NCBI RefSeq assembly: GCF_017355935.1
Contig: NZ_JAFIQT010000012.1
Span: forward strand, 18,432-82,431
Length of the DNA: 64,000 nucleotides
Direction: 5' to 3'
Source: Telluribacter humicola
GTDB lineage: Bacteria; Bacteroidota; Bacteroidia; Cytophagales; Spirosomataceae
Both the position numbers and the translations under genes were made by a program. The notes beneath the pieces are model-generated. The model was not told the origin of the DNA. It worked only from the letters and a program-made list of their open reading frames with translations, and ran no database searches. Below are positions 9,744-18,455 of this stretch, one piece after another. Numbering within the stretch: position 1 is the stretch's first letter; every line of letters begins with the position of its first letter.

Positions 9744-10226
9744 ATGAAAGCATCCATTCTGACCCTTTGCCTTTTAGTTCTAATTGTAATGGGGGGCCGG
9801 GCACAACAGAAAATGGCAAGTAGTTCAGCAAAAAACCGTATGAATACGGAACAGGAAATCATCCAACTGTCCAAAGACAAATGGTGGTGGATGGCGGACA
9901 AGAACGTTGTTAAACTGGCTTCACTCTTCCACGATAAAGCAAAGTTTGTCCACATGAGCGGATCCTGGAAGAAGGATAGGGAACTGGACATCATCAAAAC
10001 CGGAAGTATCTGGTACAAAAAAGCGGATGTACACGATGTGGCGGTAGAGATAATAGACGACGTGGCCATCCTGTGGAACCGCATTACGCTAACGGCCGTA
10101 GTTCGGGGCAGTGACGCGGTAAATGAATTTACAGTGACCGAAGTCTATAAAAAACAAAGGAATAGTTGGAAACTGTTAGCCTTAACATTTAGCAGCGTTC
10201 GGGACACCCATAAAATAGAGCATTAG
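9744..10226 (+). CDS. Secreted SnoaL/DUF4440-like protein
   Basis: 160 residues. A signal peptide (MKASILTLCLLVLIVMGGRA) precedes a small alpha+beta domain of the NTF2/SnoaL type: EQEIIQLSKDKWWWMADKN...FVHMSG...VAILWNRITLTAVV...FTVTEVYKKQ. Such domains are found in small hydrolases, isomerases and ligand-binding proteins; no catalytic residues can be assigned. It is divergent from the AraC gene across a 236-bp gap and may belong to that regulator's target set (inference). Confidence 0.75.
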   Translation: MKASILTLCLLVLIVMGGRAQQKMASSSAKNRMNTEQEIIQLSKDKWWWMADKNVVKLASLFHDKAKFVHMSGSWKKDRELDIIKTGSIWYKKADVHDVAVEIIDDVAILWNRITLTAVVRGSDAVNEFTVTEVYKKQRNSWKLLALTFSSVRDTHKIEH

Positions 10227-10402
10227 TAGCATCAGCTTAGTTTAACCGTCCACCTGGTCAGTAACTCCATTCTTACTGGAAAAAGGTATTTAACGCCCTC
10301 CCGCGTAGGGCAGCAGGAGCTACACAGGATCGCCTGCGTCCTGGTAAAACAGCCTAAGGATTGTCAGAGCGACCTTCCATCATTTCAACAACAACTAAGT
10401 AA

Positions 10403-10717
<315 letters not shown>

Positions 10718-10816
10718 GAGGATACACCTGAAAATATTTCTGATATAATAGATTTATCGAAAGTAGGAGCAACAAGAAGAACAGAAATGCTGTAAAGTAC
10801 CATCAGGCTGGCATAG

Positions 10817-11473
10817 TCACATCAAATGGTTAATCAGCTCATCCAGATCGTCACGAACATATATTTTATTCCTTCCCAGTTCCACCAGTTTTCTTTTTTC
10901 CAGTTGCTTTAGGAGCCGTGATACTACTTCACGGGATGTTCCCAGCTCACTGGCTATTTCCTGATGGGTCATAGAAACTTCAAGAGTCTTTAACTGCTTT
11001 GACTTGACCACCAAAAACTTCAACAGGCGCTCGTCCATCTTTTTAAAAGCAATATCATCTACAGCCTTTAGCAGTTCCTGAAACCGATTCTGGTATGTCT
11101 GCGCGACAAAGTCTTTCCACTGACGGAATTCGTTTCCCCAGTCCTCATGCTTGCGAATAGGTATTGCGATCACCCTGGTTCTTTCTTCAGCCACTGCTTT
11201 GATGTCACTCGGATTGGCTACGCTGCAACAGGTTAACGTAATAGCACAGGTATCCCCACTTTCAATATAGTACAAGAAGAGCTCATGGCCTTCCTCGTCG
11301 GTTCGCATCACTTTTACTGTTCCTTCCAGGATGATGGGAACCATCTTAACAGACTGTCCCGGCTCGATCAGTGCCTGCCCGGGTTCATACACCTGAATTT
11401 TTCCATGCTTCTCTATCTCTGAGAGAAGTAGAGGATCTGTAAGAGTTGGAATCTGAAATGGCATATTTAACAA
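10817..11473 (-). CDS. Crp/Fnr-family transcriptional regulator (first of two)
   Basis: 218 residues. An N-terminal cyclic-nucleotide-binding-type beta barrel (ILEGTVKVMRTDEEGHELFLYYIESGDTC) precedes a long helix and a winged helix with recognition sequence TSREVVSRLLKQLEKRK. The R-E-x-x-x-R arrangement matches the Crp residues that read GTGA half sites, and GTGA-N6-TCAC sites occur upstream of six transcription units at 14.9-23.3 kb. Cys residues CAITLTCC in the barrel could be redox or persulfide sensors (inference). MPFQIPTL four residues in is an alternative start. Confidence 0.88.
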   Translation of the reverse strand: MLNMPFQIPTLTDPLLLSEIEKHGKIQVYEPGQALIEPGQSVKMVPIILEGTVKVMRTDEEGHELFLYYIESGDTCAITLTCCSVANPSDIKAVAEERTRVIAIPIRKHEDWGNEFRQWKDFVAQTYQNRFQELLKAVDDIAFKKMDERLLKFLVVKSKQLKTLEVSMTHQEIASELGTSREVVSRLLKQLEKRKLVELGRNKIYVRDDLDELINHLM

Positions 11474-11776
11474 GTTTAAAAATGGGGATAAATCTACTAG
11501 TTACTAAACCTAAACCATAGTAGATCAGACAGGTAAGAAAGACAAAAGAATAGGGCGACTAGTAAAGTATCCGGAGAAACTATCGCATCAGGGAAATATC
11601 CTGCCGGAATAGAAAAAGGGTAGTACTTAGTATTAGACGTTTAAACCTCCTAATGGAAATTGTAAAAGTTTATCCATCAGCAGGGATTTCCTGCGCAAAC
11701 AGGTAAGGTTAAAAACCAAACGTGTGCTTGGAGCGAAAAAACAGGTAGTCTCTTCCCAGGCACAAGTTAAGGCTTT
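11474..11776. other. Intergenic region
   Basis: About 300 bp between the first Crp/Fnr gene and the DUF302 stop. It must contain the regulator's promoter, but no convincing TAnnTTTG box or GTGA-N6-TCAC palindrome was found. Confidence 0.4.
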
Positions 11777-12163
11777 CTAAAGCTTGTCAATCACTACCTT
11801 TAAATGACTACTTACCTGTGATGCAATTGGTTCCAGCTGCTGGTTATCAACTGATGACATGGATTCCATAGGATTGATGGCAGAAACTTCTACCCCTCCG
11901 TCCTCCAGCTCCTGCACCACGACATTACAGGGTAGCATAGTACCTATATTTCTTTCCTGTTCAATGGCCTGATATGCCATTTTTGGATTACAGGCTCCCA
12001 GGATCTTATAATTTCGAAATTCAACGTCCAGTTTTTCCTTAAACTTCTCCCTGAGGTCTATTTCCGTATTAATTCCAAATCCTTCGCTTTTAAGCTCTTC
12101 AGTAACTTTACGAAGGGCTTCCTCAAAGGAGAGCTGGATCTTTTTGGTGAAGTGATAACTCAT
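11777..12163 (-). CDS. DUF302 domain protein
   Basis: 128 residues with the typical DUF302 layout: YHFTKKIQLSFEEALRKVTEELKSEGFGI at the start, then ILGACNPKMAYQAIE and NIGTMLPCNVVVQELEDGGVEV. The family is small, cytoplasmic, forms dimers and is of unclear biochemical role. It often sits beside sulfur and rhodanese genes. The two conserved Cys (GACNP, LPCNV) are present. It is the last gene of the rhodanese-YeeE-YeeE-MFS-DUF302 operon, 55 bp after the MFS gene. Confidence 0.88.
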   Translation of the reverse strand: MSYHFTKKIQLSFEEALRKVTEELKSEGFGINTEIDLREKFKEKLDVEFRNYKILGACNPKMAYQAIEQERNIGTMLPCNVVVQELEDGGVEVSAINPMESMSSVDNQQLEPIASQVSSHLKVVIDKL

Positions 12164-12218
12164 AGTAGGTTTGGATTTTGTGGATACTGGTAATAAAACT
12201 CTCTCACTTTATAATAGT

Positions 12219-13484
12219 TCAAAGAGATGCGGTACTACATTCAGGGCAACGTCTGCTATGCCACAGCCACTTCCTGGTACAGCACATGCGCACCTCCGTC
12301 AGGACTCCAGCGCCAGCAGTAAGCAAGGCTGCGCCCAATAATACGGCACTCACTCCCAGGATGTCGCTGAATATTCCGGCGGCAATGGCCCCTACTACAT
12401 ACCCAAAGTCACGCCAGAACCTAAAAATACTTAAGCTTTGAGGCCGCTGATCCGGGGGCGTGTTCTCGGCTACCACCGACAGAAAGTTGGGGTACACCAG
12501 GGCGGTACCCACTCCTAAAAAAGCCAGAGCGAGAACCAAAGCCAGATAAGCCTGGGTATAAAATAGGACCGCAATGGCAACTCCTTGCATGAGCATACCT
12601 AAACTCAGGAGCTGTTTTTTACAAAATAGGTCTCCGAGCCTTCCTGTTACCAGTTGACCCACTCCCCAAACAACCGGATAGATCCCTGCCAGCAGCCCTA
12701 CCTCCTGTAATGAATATCCTTTTGTAGTAAGTAATACGGGCAGCAATCCCCACAGTACCCCATCGTTCATGTTATTGACAAAGCCACTCCAGGTCACTGG
12801 GCCTAAGTTAGCATGGCGCCAGGTAGTGTCTTTCCATACACTTTTGAGCGGTGGGATGTGGGATTGCCGGGATTCCGTCTGCACATGAGCATGAGTATCG
12901 CAAATAAATAGAATAGTCAGTAAAAGACCCAGTATCGAAAAGCCAACACCTGGTATAAAGGCATAGGTAACTTGACCGGTGGAGGAGGCAATGTACCCAG
13001 CCAGAAAGGCCACCAGACCTACAGCCAGGTAGCCGGCAAATTCATTGATCCCCATGGCCAATCCACGATGTTTCTCCCCCACCAGATCAATCTTCATCAC
13101 TACGGTAGCTGACCAGGAAAGTCCCTGGTTAATTCCCAGAAAAAGGTTAGCCAGCAGCACCCACTCCCAGCGGGTGGCGAATAGTAACAGCCAGGGGACA
13201 GGTAAGGCAAAGCCCCAGCCTAACAGCAGGAGTTGCTTTCGGGTAAACCGTCCGGTCAGCCGTCCCATCATCAGGTTAGCCCCTGACTTGGCCAGCCCAA
13301 AGGCTACAATAAAGGAAAGGAGCGCTGAATGGCCACTTATGCCGAATACGTCTTCCGCAAACTCCGGAATGACCGCGCGCTCCATTCCTACCATTGCCCC
13401 AACAAAGCCATTGATAAGCACCAGGAGCCAGAATTGCTTCCTGTTCTCTTTAAGTCCTAGTTGTATGGGGGCCACCGTTGACAT
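12219..13484 (-). CDS. Major facilitator superfamily transporter
   Basis: 421 residues with about twelve hydrophobic segments and the MFS loop motif (GRLTGRFTRKQ between helices 2 and 3; GRLGDLFCKKQ in the second half). Members next to YeeE/rhodanese genes are annotated only as MFS; substrate unknown, possibly a sulfur compound or organic anion. The C-terminal ~24 residues are unusually Cys-rich (RMCCTRKW...RRCPEC), which could be real or a late frame change. It lies 17 bp after the small YeeE gene in the operon. Confidence 0.85.
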   Translation of the reverse strand: MSTVAPIQLGLKENRKQFWLLVLINGFVGAMVGMERAVIPEFAEDVFGISGHSALLSFIVAFGLAKSGANLMMGRLTGRFTRKQLLLLGWGFALPVPWLLLFATRWEWVLLANLFLGINQGLSWSATVVMKIDLVGEKHRGLAMGINEFAGYLAVGLVAFLAGYIASSTGQVTYAFIPGVGFSILGLLLTILFICDTHAHVQTESRQSHIPPLKSVWKDTTWRHANLGPVTWSGFVNNMNDGVLWGLLPVLLTTKGYSLQEVGLLAGIYPVVWGVGQLVTGRLGDLFCKKQLLSLGMLMQGVAIAVLFYTQAYLALVLALAFLGVGTALVYPNFLSVVAENTPPDQRPQSLSIFRFWRDFGYVVGAIAAGIFSDILGVSAVLLGAALLTAGAGVLTEVRMCCTRKWLWHSRRCPECSTASL

Positions 13485-13501
13485 AGTCTAACTAATTTAT
13501 A

Positions 13502-13921
13502 TTAATGTGGTAATCTCTCTTTTAGGACGCCGTAGGAATAAGTCCCTACCAAGGCACCGGCAATAGCCACCAGAATGGCCCAGTAACTAAAACCTATGTT
13601 GACAAACATGGGACCAGGACAGGCACCCGTCAGAGCCCAGCCCAGCCCAAACACAGTACCTCCAATCAGGTAACGCGGCAGGGACATCTGCTTGGGTTGA
13701 AACACGATCGGATTTCCCTGAAAATCGCGCAGCTTAAACCTTTTGATCAGGTAAACCGCGATGATACCCAGTACGACGGCTGTACCAATGATCCCATACA
13801 TATGGAACGACTGGAAGCGAAACATTTCCTGGATCCGGTACCAGGAAATGGCTTCCGACTTACTCATGACGATGCCGAAAAGAATGCCGGCCAGAATAAA
13901 TTTTATACTCTTCACTTTCAA
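13502..13921 (-). CDS. YeeE/YedE-type transporter subunit, short (DUF6691-like)
   Basis: 139 residues, about four membrane spans. It has the signature GTVFGLGWALTGACPGP with the conserved Cys of the YeeE/YedE thiosulfate-transporter superfamily. Half-length YeeE proteins usually work in pairs; the partner half is the gene 37 bp upstream (13959-14516). Known YeeE imports thiosulfate through a chain of Cys residues, so thiosulfate or another sulfur species is the likely substrate. Confidence 0.85.
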   Translation of the reverse strand: MKVKSIKFILAGILFGIVMSKSEAISWYRIQEMFRFQSFHMYGIIGTAVVLGIIAVYLIKRFKLRDFQGNPIVFQPKQMSLPRYLIGGTVFGLGWALTGACPGPMFVNIGFSYWAILVAIAGALVGTYSYGVLKERLPH

Positions 13922-13958
13922 GCTTTGTTTAATGATTCAACCACTAGATAGCTACTCC

Positions 13959-14516
13959 TTAAAAAAGCAAGGGCAACAAGATAAAGGTACTGATCAGCCC
14001 TCCGATAAAGAATCCGACGACCGCAATCAGCGAAGGTAGCTGCAGGTTTGATAAACCGCTGATGGCATGACCTGACGTACATCCTCCGGCATAGCGCGCC
14101 CCGAACCCTATCATGAAGCCGCCGATCAGCAGCAATAGAAAGCCTTTCAGGCTAAACAGTGCCTGCAGACCAAAGATCTCTTCCGGCTGAATACCTTCCG
14201 GACCTGAAAACCCCAGTGCACGCAGATCAGAAAGCGTGGCATCTGAAATCTGGATCACCTCACCGGTAGTCAAGTATTCCGCCGAGATCCAGCCCCCCAG
14301 TACCGCCCCTACTAAAAACAAGAGGTTCCACGTCTGGCTGCGCCAGTCAAAGTCAAAGAACTTAACCGATTTACCTGCCCCGCAGGCCGTACATATGGTC
14401 CGCAGGTTGGCAGAGACGCCAAAGGATTTACCAAAGAATAACAGCAGCACCATGACAAAGGCGATTACGGCGCCCGATGTATACCACGGCCATGGCTGCC
14501 TCACTAATTCTAACAT
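13959..14516 (-). CDS. YeeE/YedE-family transporter subunit
   Basis: 185 residues with about five membrane spans and the Cys signature GFGARYAGGCTSGHAISGLS; another Cys pair lies at TICTACGAG. It pairs with the shorter YeeE half next to it. It lies 73 bp downstream of the small rhodanese gene, with no terminator between, so the promoter at 14961-15004 should drive it. Confidence 0.88.
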   Translation of the reverse strand: MLELVRQPWPWYTSGAVIAFVMVLLLFFGKSFGVSANLRTICTACGAGKSVKFFDFDWRSQTWNLLFLVGAVLGGWISAEYLTTGEVIQISDATLSDLRALGFSGPEGIQPEEIFGLQALFSLKGFLLLLIGGFMIGFGARYAGGCTSGHAISGLSNLQLPSLIAVVGFFIGGLISTFILLPLLF

Positions 14517-14589
14517 AACTTAAGGACTGGTTTTATTGAAATAGATGGGGGGAGGAGCACTTCCCCTCCCTTTATTAAGGTTATACTCT

Positions 14590-14916
14590 TTATCTGGGCC
14601 AGGCCCCGATGCCTCCGGCCAGGTTATAGGTTCTGAAACCCTTTTCAGAAAGCAACTGGCAGGCCATTCCGCTGCGATTTCCGCTTCGGCAGAACACGTA
14701 GTACTCCTTATCTTTATCCAAGGTGTTTATTGCCTTCTGAAATTCACGTGAATTTACGTCCAGATTCATAGCACCGGGAATAGTACCGGAAGCAAATTCA
14801 CTGGCCGTGCGGACATCCAGTAGCTCGGCATTCGAGGCTGCTTGGTAGTTTGCCTGGAACGATTTTCCGTCCAGGTCTTCATACGATTTGGGTGCGGACT
14901 TAAATAAATTAAACAT
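14590..14916 (-). CDS. Single-domain rhodanese
   Basis: 108 residues, one rhodanese domain with the active loop CRSGNRS at about 75-81, preceded by LLDVRTASEF. Such proteins move sulfane sulfur between small thiols and proteins in the cytoplasm. It is first in the five-gene operon that ends with DUF302. An activator-type promoter lies 45-88 bp upstream. Confidence 0.92.
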   Translation of the reverse strand: MFNLFKSAPKSYEDLDGKSFQANYQAASNAELLDVRTASEFASGTIPGAMNLDVNSREFQKAINTLDKDKEYYVFCRSGNRSGMACQLLSEKGFRTYNLAGGIGAWPR

Positions 14917-14960
14917 GGCTTTTCTATGTTTTACGTTGATGGTATTTACATTTTACAATA

Positions 14961-15004
14961 CAAAGATCCTGAATTAACAAGGCCAGTACAGTGACTTAGA
15001 TCAC
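14961..15004 (-). promoter_or_regulatory. Crp/Fnr-type promoter A (rhodanese-YeeE operon)
   Basis: GTGA-CTTAGA-TCAC (14991-15004) with -7 box GATCTTTG (minus; plus 14961-14968). The palindrome centre is 36.5 nt from the last base of the -7 box, as in the five other promoters of this region. Confidence 0.7.
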
Positions 15005-15034
15005 ACAAGACTGGCACTCTACATAAGTAAAAGC

Positions 15035-15079
15035 TATCAGGCAGGGCTGTGTCAGGTACTGATACAGCTCTGCCTGATA
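15035..15079 (-). terminator. Long hairpin terminator after MBL-rhodanese gene
   Basis: A 16-bp stem (one G-U) from TATCAGGCAGGGCTGT and ACAGCTCTGCCTGATA, extended by an inner TCAG/CTGA pair around a 3-nt loop. On the minus strand it is followed by GCTTTTA. It begins 3 bp past the stop codon of the upstream gene. Confidence 0.75.
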
Positions 15080-15081
15080 TA

Positions 15082-16506
15082 CTACTTGAGGGTGGAAGGA
15101 CAAACGTAGGCCGTTACGGGAACGGTGGTCGCGGCAATGGCCTTGAATCCTCCCATGATGTTGATTATATTATCATAGCCTCTGGCTTTCAGAATCGAAG
15201 CGGCTATCATGGAACGATACCCTCCGGCGCAGTGCAGGAATATATCTTCCTCTTTGGGCAGCTCTGACAAATAATTATTCAGATAGTCAAGCGGTGCGTT
15301 CTGCGCGCTTTCTACGTGCTGGGCCTGGTATTCCCCGGGCTTACGTACATCTACTACTTTTATGTTTTTCTGAATGCTAGTGGCCAAAGCATAACGATAA
15401 GCAAACTCTTCCGCTATAATACAGCGAATGGTGTCAACCTCCTTACCAGCTTGTACCCAGCTTTTGAAGCCTCCTTCCAGATAGCCAATGGCATGATCAT
15501 ATCCTACCCGGGCTAGCCGGGTTACTACTTCTTCCTCGCGTCCCTCTTCCGAAACAAACAGAATGGGCTGCTGGATATCCGGAATAAGTGCCCCCACCCA
15601 GGGGGCAAAATTGCCGTCAATGCCAATGTTGATCGAGTTAGGAATAAATCCTTTGGCAAATTCTTCCGGATCACGGGTATCAAGGACGAGTGCTCCCGTT
15701 TCGTTGGCGGCCGCTTCGAACGCTTCGGGGGATAAAGCCTGTTGCCCCTGCTGCAATACTTCGGTGATACTGGCGTAACCTTCCCGGTTCATCTTTACAT
15801 TGAGCGGGAAGTAGCCCGGTGGGGGCAGCAGCCCATCGGTCACCTCCTTGACAAACTCCTCCCTGGTCATGGTAGCCCGTAAGGCATAATTGGTCAGTTT
15901 CTGATTGCCCAGTCTGTCACTGGTTTCCTTGCTCATGTTTTTACCACAGGCCGAACCGGCTCCATGGGCGGGATAAACAATCACCTCGTCCGGCAGCGTC
16001 ATAATCTTGCTACGAAGCGAATCATACAGATGCTCGGCCAACTGCTTTTCCGTCAGGTCCGACTTTACGGCCAGATCCGGCCGTCCCACATCTCCAATAA
16101 AGAGCGTGTCACCGGTAAAAATGGCATAGTCTTTCCCCTGTTCATCTCTAAGCAGATAGGTGGTAGACTCCATGGTATGCCCTGGGGTATGTAGTACCTT
16201 AATGGTAACATTACCTACTTTCAATTCTTCCCCATCACAGGCAATGTGTGCCTGAAAGGCTGGTGTAGCATTCGGACCAAAGACAATCTGTGCCCCGCTT
16301 GCTTTCGCCAGATCTACGTGTCCCGATACAAAATCGGCATGAAAATGCGTCTCCAGTACATACTTGATGGTGGCTCCATCTGTTTCGGCCTTATCCAGAT
16401 AAGGCTGAATTTCACGCAGTGGGTCAACAATGGCCACTTCGCCCCTACTTTCAATGTAGTAAGCGCCCTGGGCCAGGCATCCGGTATAGATTTGTTCAAC
16501 TTTCAT
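15082..16506 (-). CDS. MBL-fold hydrolase with two rhodanese domains (persulfide dioxygenase-like)
   Basis: 474 residues. Residues ~1-235 are a glyoxalase II-like metallo-beta-lactamase domain (THFHADFVSGH, GHTMESTT, FTGDTLFIGDVGRPD, VYPAHGAGS), the architecture of persulfide dioxygenases. Then come two rhodanese domains: the first (~255-350) lacks the catalytic Cys (FVSEEGREE), while the second (~365-465) keeps CAGGYRS (Cys ~424). It probably oxidises glutathione- or protein-bound persulfide to sulfite, or handles the product. TauE, encoded next upstream, could export sulfite. It has its own promoter (site B). Confidence 0.88.
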   Translation of the reverse strand: MKVEQIYTGCLAQGAYYIESRGEVAIVDPLREIQPYLDKAETDGATIKYVLETHFHADFVSGHVDLAKASGAQIVFGPNATPAFQAHIACDGEELKVGNVTIKVLHTPGHTMESTTYLLRDEQGKDYAIFTGDTLFIGDVGRPDLAVKSDLTEKQLAEHLYDSLRSKIMTLPDEVIVYPAHGAGSACGKNMSKETSDRLGNQKLTNYALRATMTREEFVKEVTDGLLPPPGYFPLNVKMNREGYASITEVLQQGQQALSPEAFEAAANETGALVLDTRDPEEFAKGFIPNSINIGIDGNFAPWVGALIPDIQQPILFVSEEGREEEVVTRLARVGYDHAIGYLEGGFKSWVQAGKEVDTIRCIIAEEFAYRYALATSIQKNIKVVDVRKPGEYQAQHVESAQNAPLDYLNNYLSELPKEEDIFLHCAGGYRSMIAASILKARGYDNIINIMGGFKAIAATTVPVTAYVCPSTLK

Positions 16507-16563
16507 TGGTTTCTATTGATTTATGGTATAGTCTTACCTGTTGTTATCACCTATTTGACCTGA

Positions 16564-16607
16564 CAAAGGTCGCAAGTGGAGATAGGCTGTTTGGTGACAT
16601 TCATCAC
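16564..16607 (-). promoter_or_regulatory. Crp/Fnr-type promoter B (MBL-rhodanese, 474 aa)
   Basis: GGTGA-CATTCA-TCACC (16593-16608) and -7 box GACCTTTG on the minus strand (plus 16564-16571), again 36.5 nt from the palindrome centre. It lies between the tauE stop and the MBL start, so the MBL gene has its own promoter. Confidence 0.72.
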
Positions 16608-16615
16608 CGAAGGGA

Positions 16616-17428
16616 TTAGGGGAAGAAAATTTCCTTTCCCATGATGTAGAGGCCCATGACCAGCACGAACCAGCCAAAGGAGGTTTTGAGTTTATTGGCC
16701 TGAATGCGGGCAGACAGGTAGGAGCCAATAAAGATACCGACCACCGAAAGTGCGGAAAAGCTCAGCAGAAACATCCAGTCAATCGGATAGTTAGAAACAT
16801 CACCCAGAAATCCGAACAGCGATTTAGCTGCAATAATGAGCAGTGAAGTACCGACTGCTAATTTCATGTCCAGCTTGCTGAACAGCACCAGCGCCGGGAT
16901 GATCAGAAAACCTCCACCGGCCCCTACCAGTCCGGTAAGAGTTCCCACTACCAGGCCTTCGCCCAGAATACCCGCATAGTTGAACTTCTGGGACGAAGGC
17001 AAAGTGGTACTATCTTCCTGCCCACACGATTCACACTCTTTTCGGATCATACTGATAGAGGCAAATACCATCAGGCCGGCAAAGAGCAGCATCAGCATGA
17101 TATCTTTGGTGATGAGCATGCCTGAGACGGTAAAAAGACTATCCGGTATGGCCGGTACAATAAAACGGCGGGTTACGTAAACGGCCGCCATGGAAGGCAA
17201 GCCAAAGACCAGAGCTGTTTTCAGACTCACCAGCCCTTTCTTATAAAATTTATAAGCGCCTACCAGACTGGTAGACCCTACAATAAACAGGGAATAGGCA
17301 GTAGAGAGCACCGGGCTCAGTCCCAGCAGGTAAACAAGCACGGGTACCGTCAGAATGGACCCTCCGCCTCCAATGAGCCCCAGGGAGAGTCCAATCACTA
17401 GGGCAGCGGTATAACCAAGTATTTCCAT
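16616..17428 (-). CDS. TauE/SafE-family sulfite exporter
   Basis: 270 residues, about eight membrane spans with the two family repeats (GLSLGLIGGGGSILTVPVLV near the start, GTLTGLVGAGGGFLIIPALV in the middle). The family exports sulfite or sulfoacetate, or moves other organosulfur anions. With two persulfide dioxygenase-like proteins around it, sulfite efflux is the natural reading (inference). A loop carries CESCG. It has its own promoter (site C). Confidence 0.88.
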   Translation of the reverse strand: MEILGYTAALVIGLSLGLIGGGGSILTVPVLVYLLGLSPVLSTAYSLFIVGSTSLVGAYKFYKKGLVSLKTALVFGLPSMAAVYVTRRFIVPAIPDSLFTVSGMLITKDIMLMLLFAGLMVFASISMIRKECESCGQEDSTTLPSSQKFNYAGILGEGLVVGTLTGLVGAGGGFLIIPALVLFSKLDMKLAVGTSLLIIAAKSLFGFLGDVSNYPIDWMFLLSFSALSVVGIFIGSYLSARIQANKLKTSFGWFVLVMGLYIMGKEIFFP

Positions 17429-17459
17429 CAGTAGATATGATTAAGATTATATTCTGTCA

Positions 17460-17503
17460 CAAAGGTCCGATAGGGCCAGAAGGAAGACAGTGACAATTAT
17501 CAC
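17460..17503 (-). promoter_or_regulatory. Crp/Fnr-type promoter C (tauE)
   Basis: GTGA-CAATTA-TCAC (17490-17503) and minus-strand -7 box GACCTTTG (plus 17460-17467), spacing 36.5 nt. The start codon is at 17428. Confidence 0.72.
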
Positions 17504-17660
17504 AGAGGCAACTATCTAGGAAAGGCTCAGAATAAGATTAATTTGAAAAGGTGAGATACGCCATCCATTGTGTTCTGGCGGGGAGAAGTAGGTAAAGCCT
17601 AATTTTGATCATCCTAGTTATATCAGTGTATATATAACTCTTACCTTTATACGTATTATA

Positions 17661-17698
17661 AAAAACAAAAAAGCGAAGAGGCCACGGGCCTTCCGCTT
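17661..17698 (-). terminator. Terminator of the second Crp/Fnr gene
   Basis: On the minus strand AAGCGGAAGGCC, a short loop, then GGCCTCTTCGCTT, followed by TTTTGTTTTTT (one bulge in the stem). It lies 30 bp past the stop at 17728. Confidence 0.75.
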
Positions 17699-17727
17699 GC
17701 TACTAGCTGCTAGAGGTACTGTACTCT

Positions 17728-18399
17728 CTAAACCATCTCCAGCCTGTGCACTTCAATAGAGTTGCGGTGTAGGGTAACCGCTCCGGATTGTTCCAGTTTC
17801 TTCAAGAGGCGAGAGATTACTTCCCGTGAGCTGTTGAGCTCATAGGCGATCTGCTGGTGGGAGAGCTTTATTTCCCTGCTTCCCACTTTAACGTGCCGTT
17901 TCAGATAAAAGAGGAGCCGCTCGTCCAGACCTTTAAATGCAACGCTATCCAACGTCAGGAGCAGCTCCTCAAAGCGTTGGCGATAGGCACTGATGACAAA
18001 GTTTTGCCAGCTCTTATATTGTGCAAGCCACGGTTCTGACTGGTGGGCAGGGACTAGAACGATTTCAGAGCTTTCGACTGCCTTGGCCATAATGGGGCTT
18101 TTTTCATCCCGGGCTGTACATAGCATGGAAAGCGCACAGGCACTACCCGGCTCTAAGTAGTACATCAAAAATTCGTTTCCCTCCTCATCCTCCCGGCACA
18201 CTTTCAGTAGCCCACTGAGTACCAGAACCGAGGAGCGGATGTACTGACCCGTGCGCAGGACCTCCTGGCCTTCCTCCAGGCTTCGAATGGTACAGGTGGC
18301 CAGAATCTGCTCTAGCAGTGAGGGCTCTAATTGCGGGAACAGCTCGATAAATACCTTTCTTTGTAAAGCTTCCATCCAAATTTTAGATATAAATACCAT
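17728..18399 (-). CDS. Crp/Fnr-family transcriptional regulator (second of two)
   Basis: 223 residues, paralogous to the regulator at 10817-11473: same barrel (LSGLLKVCREDEEGNEFLMYYLEPGSACALSMLC) and winged helix (LNSSREVISRLLKKLEQSG) with the R-E-x-x-x-R DNA-reading pattern. It keeps a Cys pair in the barrel (CALSMLC) where the first has CAITLTCC. Either or both could activate the six local GTGA-N6-TCAC promoters. The start at 18399 (MVFISKIWMEALQ) may be nine residues too long; MEALQRK is the alternative. Confidence 0.88.
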   Translation of the reverse strand: MVFISKIWMEALQRKVFIELFPQLEPSLLEQILATCTIRSLEEGQEVLRTGQYIRSSVLVLSGLLKVCREDEEGNEFLMYYLEPGSACALSMLCTARDEKSPIMAKAVESSEIVLVPAHQSEPWLAQYKSWQNFVISAYRQRFEELLLTLDSVAFKGLDERLLFYLKRHVKVGSREIKLSHQQIAYELNSSREVISRLLKKLEQSGAVTLHRNSIEVHRLEMV

Positions 18400-18418
18400 T
18401 CGTAAAAAACAGAATTAA

Positions 18419-18439
18419 CCAGTGCCTGCCTGGCACTGG
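18419..18439 (-). terminator. Hairpin after the 445-aa MBL-rhodanese gene
   Basis: CCAGTGCC-TGCCT-GGCACTGG, 17 bp past the stop codon. The T-tract on the minus strand is weak (TTAATTCTGTTTTTT). Confidence 0.55.
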
Positions 18440-18455
18440 CTTTCCTGGTAATTAT

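Noticed and set aside
9551..10084. 177-codon open frame on the minus strand
   Set aside because: It covers the signal peptide and domain of the plus-strand SnoaL-like gene in antisense; low-complexity translation without motifs.
15082..16506. Plain glyoxalase II
   Set aside because: Two C-terminal rhodanese domains and the sulfur-gene setting fit the persulfide dioxygenase-like group better.
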